Assembly: GCA_963666705.2 (NCBI GenBank)
Contig: CAXXKO010000007.1
Location: 1 to 28,337 of the forward strand
Direction of reading: 5' to 3'
From: G963666705 sp963666705
Lineage (GTDB): Bacteria; Pseudomonadota; Alphaproteobacteria; CADEGL01
Length of the DNA: 28,337 bases
This document shows positions 7,738-14,793 of the stretch, in pieces. The first letter of the stretch is position 1; each line of letters starts with the position of its first letter. The notes below the pieces were generated by a model. It worked only from the letters and a program-made list of their open reading frames with translations. It was not told the origin of the DNA and did no database searches. A program made the position numbers and the translations under genes.

Positions 7738-7962
7738 TCAAACCCCGGCGCCGGGCTCGTTGATGAGGTCGAGAGGATAGATGGGCCGGCGCACGCGCTG
7801 GAAGTCGAGCATGTCGTAATCGGAGGTGCAGACGCCCGTGCCGGCGCATTCGATGACCTCCTTGGCGACGTCCCTGAAGCCGGCGCGATAGTGGACGCGG
7901 CTCTTGAGCATCAGGAAGCGCTTGCGCCTGGGGTCGATGCCGAGGCTCAGGAGGCAGCCAAG
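7738..7962 (-). pseudogene. mlrC: mlrC C-terminal fragment cut off by IS3 insertion
   Basis: About 74 codons forming the end of an MlrC/M81 protein: LGCLLSLGIDPRRKRFLMLK, then SRVHYRAGFRDVAKEVIE, then VRRPIYPLDLINEPGAGV and TGA. The KSxxHfraaf and RRPiyPLD motifs are the hallmark of the MlrC C-terminal domain. There is no start codon or ribosome site at its new 5' edge, so it is probably untranslated. Its first codons (LGCLL) are repeated at the far side of the IS, and deleting the IS plus one repeat copy rebuilds a continuous mlrC frame. Confidence 0.9.
7949..7962. repeat. 14-bp direct repeat, left flank of IS3 element
   Basis: AGGAGGCAGCCAAG, identical to 9377-9390. On the mlrC strand it encodes LGCLL. 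Removing one copy and the IS between them restores the mlrC frame exactly, so it is the target duplication. Confidence 0.85.
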
Positions 7963-7997
7963 TGTAGCGCACCCGGTTCCTTGGACACAAGTTTGTC

Positions 7998-8903
7998 TCA
8001 CGCGGCGGGCCTGATTGAGATCGCGGCGTGCCACGCCTGACGAGCTTGAGCGGGGCTCAGGTAGCCGTTCTTTTCGACGATCCACTGGGCATTGTAGAGT
8101 TCGACGAAGTCGCGGACGGCGTCCCGCAGCTCCGCGATGTTGCGGTAGATGCGACCATGGATGATCTGTTCCTTCAGCGTGCGATTGAACCGCTCGGCGA
8201 CGCCGTTGGTCTGGGGCTCGGCGACGAAGGCGTAGGACGGCTGGATGCCCCAGAACTTGATCTGGTTGGTGAAGTGGTCCGACAGATACTGGGAGCCGTG
8301 ATCCATCCGCAAGGCCAGCCCCCGAGCCGCGCCGGCCGCGGTCGAGCCATACAGCCCGGCAAGCCCCATGGAGATCGGCTGCAGGGCGGCGAAGCGGTCG
8401 CCGCGCTTGCAGACATGCCAGCCGACACACTCGGCGTTCCAATGCTCGACGGCGGTGAAGATCCAGCCCCAGCCGTCGTCCACCGTGAACACCCGAACGC
8501 CATCGGTGCCCCACATGAGGTTCGGGGCATGAGTGATGATCTCACCGTCATGGGGATTGCCGCCACGGCGGCGGCAGCGATGGGGCGAGAGCAGATTGTT
8601 CTCGCGCATCAGGCGGAGCACCCGCTTGCGGGCAACCCGGATGTCGCGACAGACCCGAAGCCGAGCCCAGACCTTGCGGTAGCCCTCGCCCTCCCAGGGC
8701 GATGCCTCCAGGTCGGCTTCGATCGCCACCAGCAGCGCCTGGTCCGAGATCGCGGGCTTCGGTCCCCGACGCTTTGCCGGCGGCTGCTCGGCGTGCTGGC
8801 CGGAGGTCATGGCGTAGAACGAGGAGCGGGCCATGCCCCAGGCGGCGCAGACCCGCCGCAGGCCGTAGGCCAGACCCGTGCCGGGCGAGGTGGCGGCACT
8901 CAT
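7998..8903 (-). CDS. IS3-family transposase OrfB (DDE integrase domain)
   Basis: A 301-residue transposase with the retroviral-integrase fold. The catalytic triad is Asp134 (WGTDG), Asp201 (MDHGSQY) and Glu237 (NGVAERFNRTLKEQ), with exactly 35 residues between the second Asp and Glu, the DD(35)E spacing of IS3. The N-terminal part (HTH_21-like, about 45-110) precedes it. The ATG at 8903 overlaps the TGA of orfA (ATGA), suggesting termination-reinitiation rather than the -1 frameshift that most IS3 elements use. No internal stops or deletions; probably active. Confidence 0.95.
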   Translation of the reverse strand: MSAATSPGTGLAYGLRRVCAAWGMARSSFYAMTSGQHAEQPPAKRRGPKPAISDQALLVAIEADLEASPWEGEGYRKVWARLRVCRDIRVARKRVLRLMRENNLLSPHRCRRRGGNPHDGEIITHAPNLMWGTDGVRVFTVDDGWGWIFTAVEHWNAECVGWHVCKRGDRFAALQPISMGLAGLYGSTAAGAARGLALRMDHGSQYLSDHFTNQIKFWGIQPSYAFVAEPQTNGVAERFNRTLKEQIIHGRIYRNIAELRDAVRDFVELYNAQWIVEKNGYLSPAQARQAWHAAISIRPAA

Positions 8904-9310
8904 CGCCGCGACCTCCGCCGCCCCAAAGGGCCGAAGGTCTCCGTCTTGGCCTCCAGCAGTTCCACCTGCATGGTCAACTCTCCGATCCGCTTCATGGCGC
9001 TATCCAGTTCCGCCTGCACCGGATCGCCCTTGCGTTGCTTGAGCGAGGCGTCGATCCCGCCGATCGCTTTCTCACGCCACTGCTCGAGCCGGAAGATCTC
9101 TACGCCCAACTGGCGCGACAGAAGTTGCACCGGCTCGTCACGCAAAAGCCGCAGAACGACCTCACGCTTGCGCGCCACCGTCCATCGCTGGCCAAGTCCC
9201 AGCGGGCCTGCCGGCAAAGCCTGGCCTGGGGAAAACGTGGACGAGCCAAGCTCGCCCGCATTTACCACAGGCCCATCAACAGCAACTTTCTTCTCAAAAT
9301 TATCGGTCAT
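8900..9310 (-). CDS. IS3-family OrfA (DNA-binding/leucine-zipper protein)
   Basis: A 136-residue protein. The section RWTVARKREVVLRLLRDEP continuing to LSRQLGVEIFRLEQWREKAI is a helix-turn-helix. A heptad-rich stretch with AELDSAMKRIGELTMQVELLE (about 100-125) is a likely leucine zipper for OrfA-OrfB multimerisation. The ATG at 9310 is preferred over the upstream ATG at 9331 because AAGGAGG sits eight bases before it. That ribosome site lies inside a perfect 11-bp stem (9321-9331 with 9350-9360). OrfA binds the terminal repeats and directs OrfB. Confidence 0.9.
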   Translation of the reverse strand: MTDNFEKKVAVDGPVVNAGELGSSTFSPGQALPAGPLGLGQRWTVARKREVVLRLLRDEPVQLLSRQLGVEIFRLEQWREKAIGGIDASLKQRKGDPVQAELDSAMKRIGELTMQVELLEAKTETFGPLGRRRSRR

Positions 9311-9320
9311 GTTCCGGTCC

Positions 9321-9360
9321 TCCTTGGACACTTCGATTAAGCCAATTCTGTGTCCAAGGA
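9321..9360 (-). promoter_or_regulatory. Hairpin hiding the orfA ribosome binding site
   Basis: TCCTTGGACAC at 9321-9331 is the exact reverse complement of 9350-9360, with an 18-bp spacer. On the transcribed strand the distal arm is the inner part of the right terminal repeat and the proximal arm contains the AAGGA of orfA's ribosome site. RNA entering from mlrC would fold so that this site is paired, whereas RNA started inside the spacer would leave it free. This is the logic known for IS10 and IS50; here it is inferred from sequence. Confidence 0.6.
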
Positions 9361-9376
9361 AATCGGGTCCGACTCA

Positions 9377-9390
9377 AGGAGGCAGCCAAG
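9377..9390. repeat. 14-bp direct repeat, right flank of IS3 element
   Basis: Second copy of AGGAGGCAGCCAAG, adjoining the terminal CA of the element. See the left copy at 7949-7962. Confidence 0.85.
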
Positions 9391-10659
9391 GTCGTTCGGC
9401 TCCTGATGGCGCGCGATGACGACGATCTCGACCTTGCCCGTGTCCAGCACCACCGTCGGCCCCATGTCCATGAGCACGCCCGGCTGGGCCGGGCCCAGGT
9501 TGCGGAACTGGCCGTCGGAGATCAGCTTGACCCGGCCCGAGACCTCGACCGGCTCGCCCTTGCGGCCGATGGCGGGCATGTCGAGCTTGCCGCCCAGGGC
9601 CAGCTTGACCTTGTGCCCGACGCCCGCGGCGATCATGGCCTGGACGGCGTCCGGGTCGTGGATGGCGAAGGCGGCCACGTCCTCGAGGCCAGCGTCGAGG
9701 ATGCCCTTCAAGACGGTCATGGTGTCCATGGTGCCGCCCGAGGCGGCGTTGTCGTAATGGTCGAGGAGGATGACCGGCCCCTCGGCCACCCCCCGTGCCC
9801 GGGCCAGGGAGGCGGCGAGGGGCTCGACCTTGTAGACGAACTTCTCCCGCTCGGCCCAGGCGAAGTCGAGGAGCTCGTCGCGCAAAGCCTCGGCCGCCGC
9901 CATGTCGCCGTCGGTCACCACCACGCAGCTCAGGCCCGCGTTGCGGATGTCGGCGTGGGGGAAGCCCGTGAAGAGGCTCGCCACCAGGGCCTCGGCCCTC
10001 TCCATCTCGGCGCAGCGGGCCTGCAGGGCCTGGTTGGGGAAGTCGTCCGTGCCCTGGCGCATGACGTGGGGCAGCATGGGCCGGTTGCCCCAGGCCATGG
10101 TGGGCCGCACCGCGCCCCGGAGCGCCGCGAAGAGCGGCCGGCCGGCGCGGAACGCCGTCTCGCGGTAGTCGATGTGGGGATAGGTCTGGTAGCCGGCGAT
10201 GACGGTCGCACCGCGCCCGATCTCGTCATAGAGGTTGGTGTGCATGTCGAGGGCGACGGCCATGGGCACGTCGGGGGCGATCTCCCGGATGCACGAGAGC
10301 AGCGTCCCCTCGCCGTCCTCGTGGCTCTCGGTCACCATGGCGCCGTGGAGGTCGAGGAGGATGGCGTCGCAGCCCTTGGCCACGGCCGCGCAGATGCGCC
10401 CGCTCATATGTTCGAAGGCGTCGTCGTGGACGGGGCCGCTGGGCCAGGCGTTGGCGGCGATGGCGATGTCGATCTCGGCACCTTCCTCCTCCGCCAGGTC
10501 GATGAAGCCGCCGAGGCAGGTGCCCGTGCCCTTGTAGGCGTCGTAGGCCTCCTTGCCCGCGGGCGGCGTCGCGCGCCCGCGGGCGAAGCGGGCGAGATCC
10601 GTCAGGACGGGCGAGAAGGTGTTGGTCTCGTGCTTCATCATGGCGATGACGACACGCAT
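9377..10659 (-). pseudogene. mlrC: mlrC (M81-family) N-terminal part, interrupted by IS3
   Basis: About 427 codons of an MlrC/microcystinase-C-like M81 metallohydrolase. Markers are KHETNTFSP (about 9-17), LDLHGAMV, ALDMHTNLYD, YQTYPHIDYRET and DHYDNAASGGTMDTM; the His/Asp-rich motifs bind zinc. The ATG at 10659 follows GGGGAGAG, six bases away; earlier in-frame codons lack support. The gene runs into the IS and stops at 9337 after about 13 IS-encoded residues, so the C-terminal domain (at 7738-7962) is missing from the product. MlrC-type enzymes hydrolyse peptides or amides; the natural substrate here is unknown. The coding sequence is otherwise undamaged, implying recent loss. Confidence 0.92.
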
Positions 10660-10714
10660 CGAAGCTCTCCCCTGTTTTTCCGGCAATTCGGCCAATGTCG
10701 TGATCCCCGAGTTC

Positions 10715-10725
10715 GTATCATATAC
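10715..10725. promoter_or_regulatory. Candidate GntR-type operator between mlrC and PPOX genes
   Basis: GTATCATATAC is a GTAT-N3-ATAC palindrome, flanked by TTC and AAC, in the 137-bp divergent region. FadR-like GntR regulators often bind GTAT...ATAC sites. No regulator gene is adjacent, so the assignment is tentative. Confidence 0.3.
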
Positions 10726-10796
10726 AACGGCCCGGCGGGCTTCTCGCCCGGGAGGGGCGGCCGGGGGCCCACCACCGGCTGACCAGGGAGCGAGAC

Positions 10797-11249
10797 ATGG
10801 GGATCATCACCGAGGACATGCGGGACATCTTCGCCCGCGCCCGGCTCAGCTTCGCCGCCACGGTGAATGCCGACGGCACGCCCAACCTCTCGCCCAAGGC
10901 GACGCTCATGGTCTATGACGACGATCACCTGGTGTTCGCCAACATCGCCTCGCCCAACACCATGGCCAACCTCGGCCGCAACCCCGCCATCGAGTGCAAC
11001 GTGGTCGATATGTTCGCCCGCCGCGGCTACCGCTTCAAGGGCAAGGGGGAAATCTTCGGCGAGGGGCCGGAGTTCGACTTCGTGGCCCACGTCCTGTGGG
11101 AGCGGGAGGGTGGCCAATACCCGATCCACGAGGTCGTCAAAATCCGCGTCGAGGAGGCCGCCCCCGTCCTCTCCCCCGCCTATCTCTTCAACGACGACGC
11201 CGACGAAGCCGCCATCACCGCCGCCTGGCGGGAGCGGTACGGAGCCTGA
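10797..11249 (+). CDS. Pyridoxamine 5'-phosphate oxidase-family FMN-binding protein
   Basis: A 150-residue split-barrel flavoprotein. The opening region (MRDIFARARLSFAATVNADGTPNLSPKATL is its core) is the typical PPOX-like N-terminal strand pair, followed by DDHLVFANIASPNTMANLGRNP and a GYRFKGKGEIF strand. Such small proteins bind FMN, F420 or heme; true PdxH is longer and has a different C terminus, so this is a general PPOX-class protein of unknown substrate. The ATG at 10797 follows AGGGAG. It is transcribed divergently from mlrC and ends 16 bp before a hairpin with a T-run that should terminate it. Confidence 0.85.
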   Translation: MGIITEDMRDIFARARLSFAATVNADGTPNLSPKATLMVYDDDHLVFANIASPNTMANLGRNPAIECNVVDMFARRGYRFKGKGEIFGEGPEFDFVAHVLWEREGGQYPIHEVVKIRVEEAAPVLSPAYLFNDDADEAAITAAWRERYGA

Positions 11250-11264
11250 GCGCAGACCTCTTCC

Positions 11265-11308
11265 CTAGAGCGGTTCCGCTTTGATCGGACCCACTCTAGC
11301 CCTTTTTT
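11265..11308 (+). terminator. Rho-independent terminator of the PPOX gene
   Basis: CTAGAG and CTCTAG (11265-11270 and 11294-11299) close a stem that also pairs GGTTCCG with CGGACCC with one mismatch, around the loop CTTTGAT. It is followed by CCC and six Ts. It is also the left arm of a larger repeat element. Confidence 0.65.
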
Positions 11309-11417
11309 ATCGCTCGCGGCAGCGGACCAAGTGGTCCGCGCCCGCGCGGGCGCGCCGGACAACCGGTGGGCGGCCTTGCGGCCTGGAGCGATTCCAGTCG
11401 AGGTGGAAACGCTCTAG
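11265..11417. repeat. 153-bp intergenic inverted-repeat (MITE-like) element
   Basis: The ends are related inverted repeats: the left reads CTAGAGCGGTTCCGCTTTGA and the right, read inward, CTAGAGCGTTTCCACCTCGA, both continuing to a GGA...CTC segment. Each arm is itself a hairpin. Between them lies a perfect GCGGACCA-AG-TGGTCCGC palindrome (11322-11339). Repeats starting CTAGAGCG in convergent gene gaps are familiar in alphaproteobacteria. No coding content. The right end includes the TAG stop (11414-11416) of the neighbouring gene. Confidence 0.65.
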
Positions 11418-12616
11418 CGCTCGTAGAGCTTTACCGGAAGGGTGTTCAGCACTTCGCAGCCGGTGGCGGTCACGCGCACCGAGTTGCTGGTGACGATGCC
11501 CATGTCTTCGGCGATCAGGCAGCCCGGCACCAGGTGGAAGGTCATGTTCTCCCGGAGCTCGCGCTTCTCACCCTTGCGGATGCTGATGATCTGGCCCTCG
11601 CCCCAGTCGGGCGGGTAGTTGACGCCGATCGAATAGCCGAGCCGGTGCCTGTGGTGCTTGCCGAAGCCGTGGGCCTTGATGACGTCGCGCCCGGCCTTGT
11701 CCGCCTTCTCGGCCGGCACGCCCGGCTTCATGGTGTCGATGGTCGCCTCGAGCGCCTCCTTGGTGGCCTCGAACAGGCGGCGCATCCTGGGCCGCACGGT
11801 GCCCACGGTGGCGGTGCGGAAGACGGCGCCGCAGTAACGGTTCTTCGAGGCCGCGATCTCGAAGATGCAGTGGTCGTTCTTGTTGAGCTTGCGCCCGCGC
11901 CAGGTGGCGTGGCAGGCGGCCGAGCGCCGGCCCGAGACGATGAAGTTGGGCAGGCCCGTGTACTCGGCCCCCTGTTCGCACCACACCTTGTGCAGGGCGC
12001 CGGCAATGATGTCCTCGGTGGTGCCGGCCTTGGTCGCGCGGATGCCGGCCATGCAGGCCTTGTCGGCGATGCGCACCGCCTCGCGCATCATTTCGACCTC
12101 GGGCTCGGACTTTATCATCCGCGCCTCCTCGACGACCGTCGAGCAGTCGAGGATGGTGGCCTTGGGCAGGCCGGCCTGGAGGGCTTCGTACTCGTTCACG
12201 GTGAAGAACCAGCCCGACTTCTCCACGCCGATCTTCTTGCGCGCGAGGCCGAGCTTGGTGAGCGTGGCGTTGGTCGTCTCCGCCGGTACCTGGTGGTCCT
12301 TGACCCCGGCGGTGCGCACCAGCCAGGAGAACTCCGGCACGTTGGTGAGCTCGAGCTCCCGCCCCACCAGGACCGGCTGTTCGCCCCGCGCGGCGATCAG
12401 GCAGTGGTAGCCGTAATAGCCCGGCGTCTCATATCCCGTGAGGTAGGTGATGTTCTCTGGGCTGCGGACGAGCAGGGCGTCCACCTTCGCCTGCTTCATG
12501 TGGTCGAGCACGAGGTCGTAGCGGCGCTGGTACTCCTCGAGCGTGAAGGGCAGGCGCTTGTGCGCGTTCATGGTGAGCTGGTGTCCGCCGGCGGTGACGG
12601 TGCGTTTGTTGCTCAT
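11414..12616 (-). CDS. M24-fold, metal-independent hydrolase, DoeA/creatinase-like
   Basis: A 400-residue pita-bread-fold protein. The N-terminal creatinase domain (about 25-165) includes ITYLTGYETPGYYGYHCLI; the catalytic domain has CHATWRGRKL with His236. The metal ligands of true aminopeptidases are not kept: the first Asp position reads FEIAA (Glu253) and the second reads GAVFRT (Ala). The GHGIG motif is replaced by RLGYSIG, followed by VNYPPDWGEG. GYSIG-x-x-YPPDWGE and the NMTFHLVPG stretch recall ectoine hydrolase DoeA (EutD), which opens the ectoine ring without metal; creatinase also lacks metal. The ATG at 12616 follows GGGGAGA. It is the last gene of a three-gene operon. Likely role: hydrolysis of a cyclic amidine or amide; ectoine itself is inference. 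Confidence 0.82.
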   Translation of the reverse strand: MSNKRTVTAGGHQLTMNAHKRLPFTLEEYQRRYDLVLDHMKQAKVDALLVRSPENITYLTGYETPGYYGYHCLIAARGEQPVLVGRELELTNVPEFSWLVRTAGVKDHQVPAETTNATLTKLGLARKKIGVEKSGWFFTVNEYEALQAGLPKATILDCSTVVEEARMIKSEPEVEMMREAVRIADKACMAGIRATKAGTTEDIIAGALHKVWCEQGAEYTGLPNFIVSGRRSAACHATWRGRKLNKNDHCIFEIAASKNRYCGAVFRTATVGTVRPRMRRLFEATKEALEATIDTMKPGVPAEKADKAGRDVIKAHGFGKHHRHRLGYSIGVNYPPDWGEGQIISIRKGEKRELRENMTFHLVPGCLIAEDMGIVTSNSVRVTATGCEVLNTLPVKLYER

Positions 12617-12641
12617 CGAATATCTCCCCTGGTGATGTCTT

Positions 12642-13391
12642 CTATTGGGCGGCGATGGCCTGGTCGAGCGCGAACAGCCGGCCATGGCCCGCGACCGGCA
12701 CCTGCCGGCCCGAGAGCTGGATGGCCTGCCACAGGGTCACCTGGTTGGCGGTCAGCACGGGTCGCGCGATTGCTTCCTCGATTGGTGCTATCAGGTGGAG
12801 GGACGGCAGCGCCGTATCGGGCAGCAGGACCGTATCCGCCTCGGGCACCGCTGCCGCCTTCGCCGCCGCGATGATCCGCTCGGGCGGCAGCAGCGCCGCG
12901 TCCCAGCCGCTGCCGGCGTCGAGCCAATGCAGGTGGACGATCTCGATGCCGAACTCGCCGAGGAAGGATTCGAAAGCCCGTGCCGCCGGCTCCGGATATG
13001 TGGCGAGGACCGCGACCCGGCGCAGGCCCAACACCTGGAGCGCCTCGACGAAGGCCAGCGACGTGCTGCCCGCGGGCACGCCCGTCGCCTGGCTGATGGC
13101 CGCCACCTGGGCTTCCGCACCGGCGCGCCCGACCACGAAGCTGCCGCTCGTGCAGGCCCAGACGGCGCAGTCGGGCTCGAGGGATATCAGCCGGCGTGCC
13201 GCCTCGGTGATCCAGTCGACCCGCGCCGTGCCGAGCAGGGAGTCGATATCGTGGTCCTCCTCGCCCGGGCCGATGCGCGAGGACATTATGAACACCTTGG
13301 CCCGGTCGCCCGTGGCCTCGGCGAATGCGTAGTATTCGTGCTCGGCGCCGCCACCCGGCAGCACGAAACCGAGACGCGCTGGTCTTTCCAT
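12642..13391 (-). CDS. Asp/Glu racemase-fold enzyme (AMDase/maleate isomerase/EutA-like)
   Basis: A 249-residue protein of the Asp/Glu/hydantoin racemase superfamily, arylmalonate decarboxylase/maleate isomerase branch. The first-half catalytic motif WACTSGSF carries Cys80. The second-half position, where racemases have another Cys, reads LLPDTALPS with no Cys, so a one-cysteine mechanism (decarboxylase or isomerase-like) is expected. EutA, which sits beside DoeA in ectoine operons, belongs to this branch. Two ATGs stand in tandem: 13394 is almost touching AGGAGG, while 13391 has workable spacing and overlaps the aminotransferase stop by one base (TGATG), so 13391 is chosen. It is tightly coupled to its upstream gene and lies 25 bp before the M24 gene. 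Confidence 0.8.
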   Translation of the reverse strand: MERPARLGFVLPGGGAEHEYYAFAEATGDRAKVFIMSSRIGPGEEDHDIDSLLGTARVDWITEAARRLISLEPDCAVWACTSGSFVVGRAGAEAQVAAISQATGVPAGSTSLAFVEALQVLGLRRVAVLATYPEPAARAFESFLGEFGIEIVHLHWLDAGSGWDAALLPPERIIAAAKAAAVPEADTVLLPDTALPSLHLIAPIEEAIARPVLTANQVTLWQAIQLSGRQVPVAGHGRLFALDQAIAAQ

Positions 13392-14704
13392 CATCCCTCC
13401 TCCGCGAGGCGCGCGAACGCGCGGTCCGCCGCCTCTATCGTCTCGTCGATATCTTCGTCCTCGTGCGCCATGGACATGAACCAGATGCCGCGCGTGGTGA
13501 TGCGCACGCCCTCATGCTGGATGAGCTGGCAGAAGCGGACCCTCTTGGCCATGTCGCTTCGCGCGAGGTCGCGGTAGTCCGTGAACTCGGTCTGGTCGGT
13601 GAAGCCCATATGGAAGATCATGCCCAAGCCCTGGATCAGGGCGTCGTGGCCGTGCTTGGCCGCGGCGCCGCGAAGTCCTTCCATCAGGCGCTCGCCGCGC
13701 CGCTCCATCTCGCCGTAGCGGCGGCCGCAATCGCGGCCCAGCTCGTCGAGGGTCGCCAGGGCGGCGGCCATGGAGAGGACGGCGGCGTTATAGGTGCCGC
13801 CGTGGAGGACGCCGCCTTCGCGGAACTGGGACATGATGTCGCGGCGGCCGGCGATGACAGCCAGGGGAAACCCCCCGGCCACGGCCTTGGCGAAAAGCCC
13901 GATATCGGGCGTGACGCCGAGCCGGGTCTGGGCGCCGCCGAGCGCGACTCGAAACCCGGTGATGACCTCATCGAAGATGAGCACGATCTCGTCCGCCGTG
14001 CACAGCGCGCGCACCCCTTCGAGGTAGCCGGGGCGGGCCAGGATGCCGCCGCTGTTGAGCATCATGGGCTCCATGATGACGCCGGCGATCTCACCCCGGT
14101 GGCGTTCCAGTGCCGCGGCGAGGGCACCCAAATCGTTCCACGGCAGGACCACCACCTCCGCATAGGCACCGGGAAGCTGACCCGGCGAGTGGGGCACCGG
14201 GACCGGCTCCTCGACCGGCCCGGCCTCGTTGAGGGAGGGCGAGGCGCTGACCAGGATATTGTCGAACCAGCCGTGATAGTGGCCTTCGAACTTGACGATC
14301 AGGGGCCGGCCCGTATGGGCGCGGGTGGCGCGCAGGGCCGCATGCACGACTTCCGAGCCCGAGCTTGCGAACCGCACCAGATCGGCGCAGGGCAGGAGGC
14401 TCGTGAGCCTTTTCGCGAGCTCGAGCTCGTCCGCGTGCTGGCCGCCATAGAGCTGCCCCAGGACAAGCGTGTCCGCGACCCGCTTCAAGACCGGCGCCGG
14501 CGCGTGGCCCAGGATGGCGGGGCCGTTGGCGAGCATGTAGTCGATGTAGGTGTTGCCATCCACGTCGTGGAGGCGCGGCCCCTCGGCGTGGGTATAGAAG
14601 AGGGGCACCGGCACGGTGCCGTAGCGGAAGTTGCTGCTGACCCCGCCGGCCAGATGGTCGAGGGCCTCGGCGTAGAGCTCTTCCGAACGCGCGTAACTTT
14701 GCAT
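13391..14704 (-). CDS. Class III aminotransferase (glutamate-1-semialdehyde aminomutase-like)
   Basis: A 437-residue PLP enzyme. The N-terminal GPRLHDVDGNTYIDYMLANG is typical of class III. The phosphate-binding SSGSE is at 114-118, FEGHYHGW at 139-146, the Asp of IFDEVITGFR at 245, and the PLP lysine is Lys273 in FAKAVAGG. It resembles the GSA-aminomutase-like catabolic branch rather than HemL itself, because the context is catabolic and the tail (WFMSMAHEDEDIDETIEAAD) fits that group. It transfers an amino group from, or shifts it within, an amino acid. The ATG at 14704 follows GGGGAGA. It is the first gene of the operon; DoeD in ectoine pathways is also class III, but similarity to DoeD specifically is not established. 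Confidence 0.88.
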   Translation of the reverse strand: MQSYARSEELYAEALDHLAGGVSSNFRYGTVPVPLFYTHAEGPRLHDVDGNTYIDYMLANGPAILGHAPAPVLKRVADTLVLGQLYGGQHADELELAKRLTSLLPCADLVRFASSGSEVVHAALRATRAHTGRPLIVKFEGHYHGWFDNILVSASPSLNEAGPVEEPVPVPHSPGQLPGAYAEVVVLPWNDLGALAAALERHRGEIAGVIMEPMMLNSGGILARPGYLEGVRALCTADEIVLIFDEVITGFRVALGGAQTRLGVTPDIGLFAKAVAGGFPLAVIAGRRDIMSQFREGGVLHGGTYNAAVLSMAAALATLDELGRDCGRRYGEMERRGERLMEGLRGAAAKHGHDALIQGLGMIFHMGFTDQTEFTDYRDLARSDMAKRVRFCQLIQHEGVRITTRGIWFMSMAHEDEDIDETIEAADRAFARLAEEG

Positions 14705-14793
14705 GGCTCGCGTTTCTCCCCGGCCGATCCTCGGCGGGCCGGCGGGGAAGCGTAGAGCCGGGCCCCAGGGCCGTCAAGCGAGCGGCGCGGTGA

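Larger units (their letters stand above)
7963..9376 (-). mobile_element. IS3-family insertion sequence, intact (1414 bp)
   Basis: A complete element bounded by TG...CA ends. The left end begins TGTAGCGCACCCGGTTCC and the right end, read inward, begins TGAGTCGGACCCGATTTCC; both continue into TTGGACACA, giving imperfect terminal inverted repeats of 27/28 bp. It contains two overlapping genes, orfA and orfB, both undamaged. It is flanked on both sides by AGGAGGCAGCCAAG (7949-7962 and 9377-9390), a 14-bp direct repeat, much longer than the 3-5 bp usual for IS3. The element sits inside mlrC in the same orientation, so mlrC transcription reads into it. Intact genes, ends and repeat indicate a recent, possibly still mobile, insertion. 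Confidence 0.92.

Noticed and set aside
9406..10782. Long plus-strand open frame opposite mlrC
   Set aside because: A GC-rich antisense shadow: low-complexity His/Gly/Asp/Val-rich translation with no domain, while the minus strand has clear MlrC motifs.
11366..12874. Long plus-strand open frame opposite the DoeA-like gene
   Set aside because: Antisense shadow with biased composition and no recognisable motifs.
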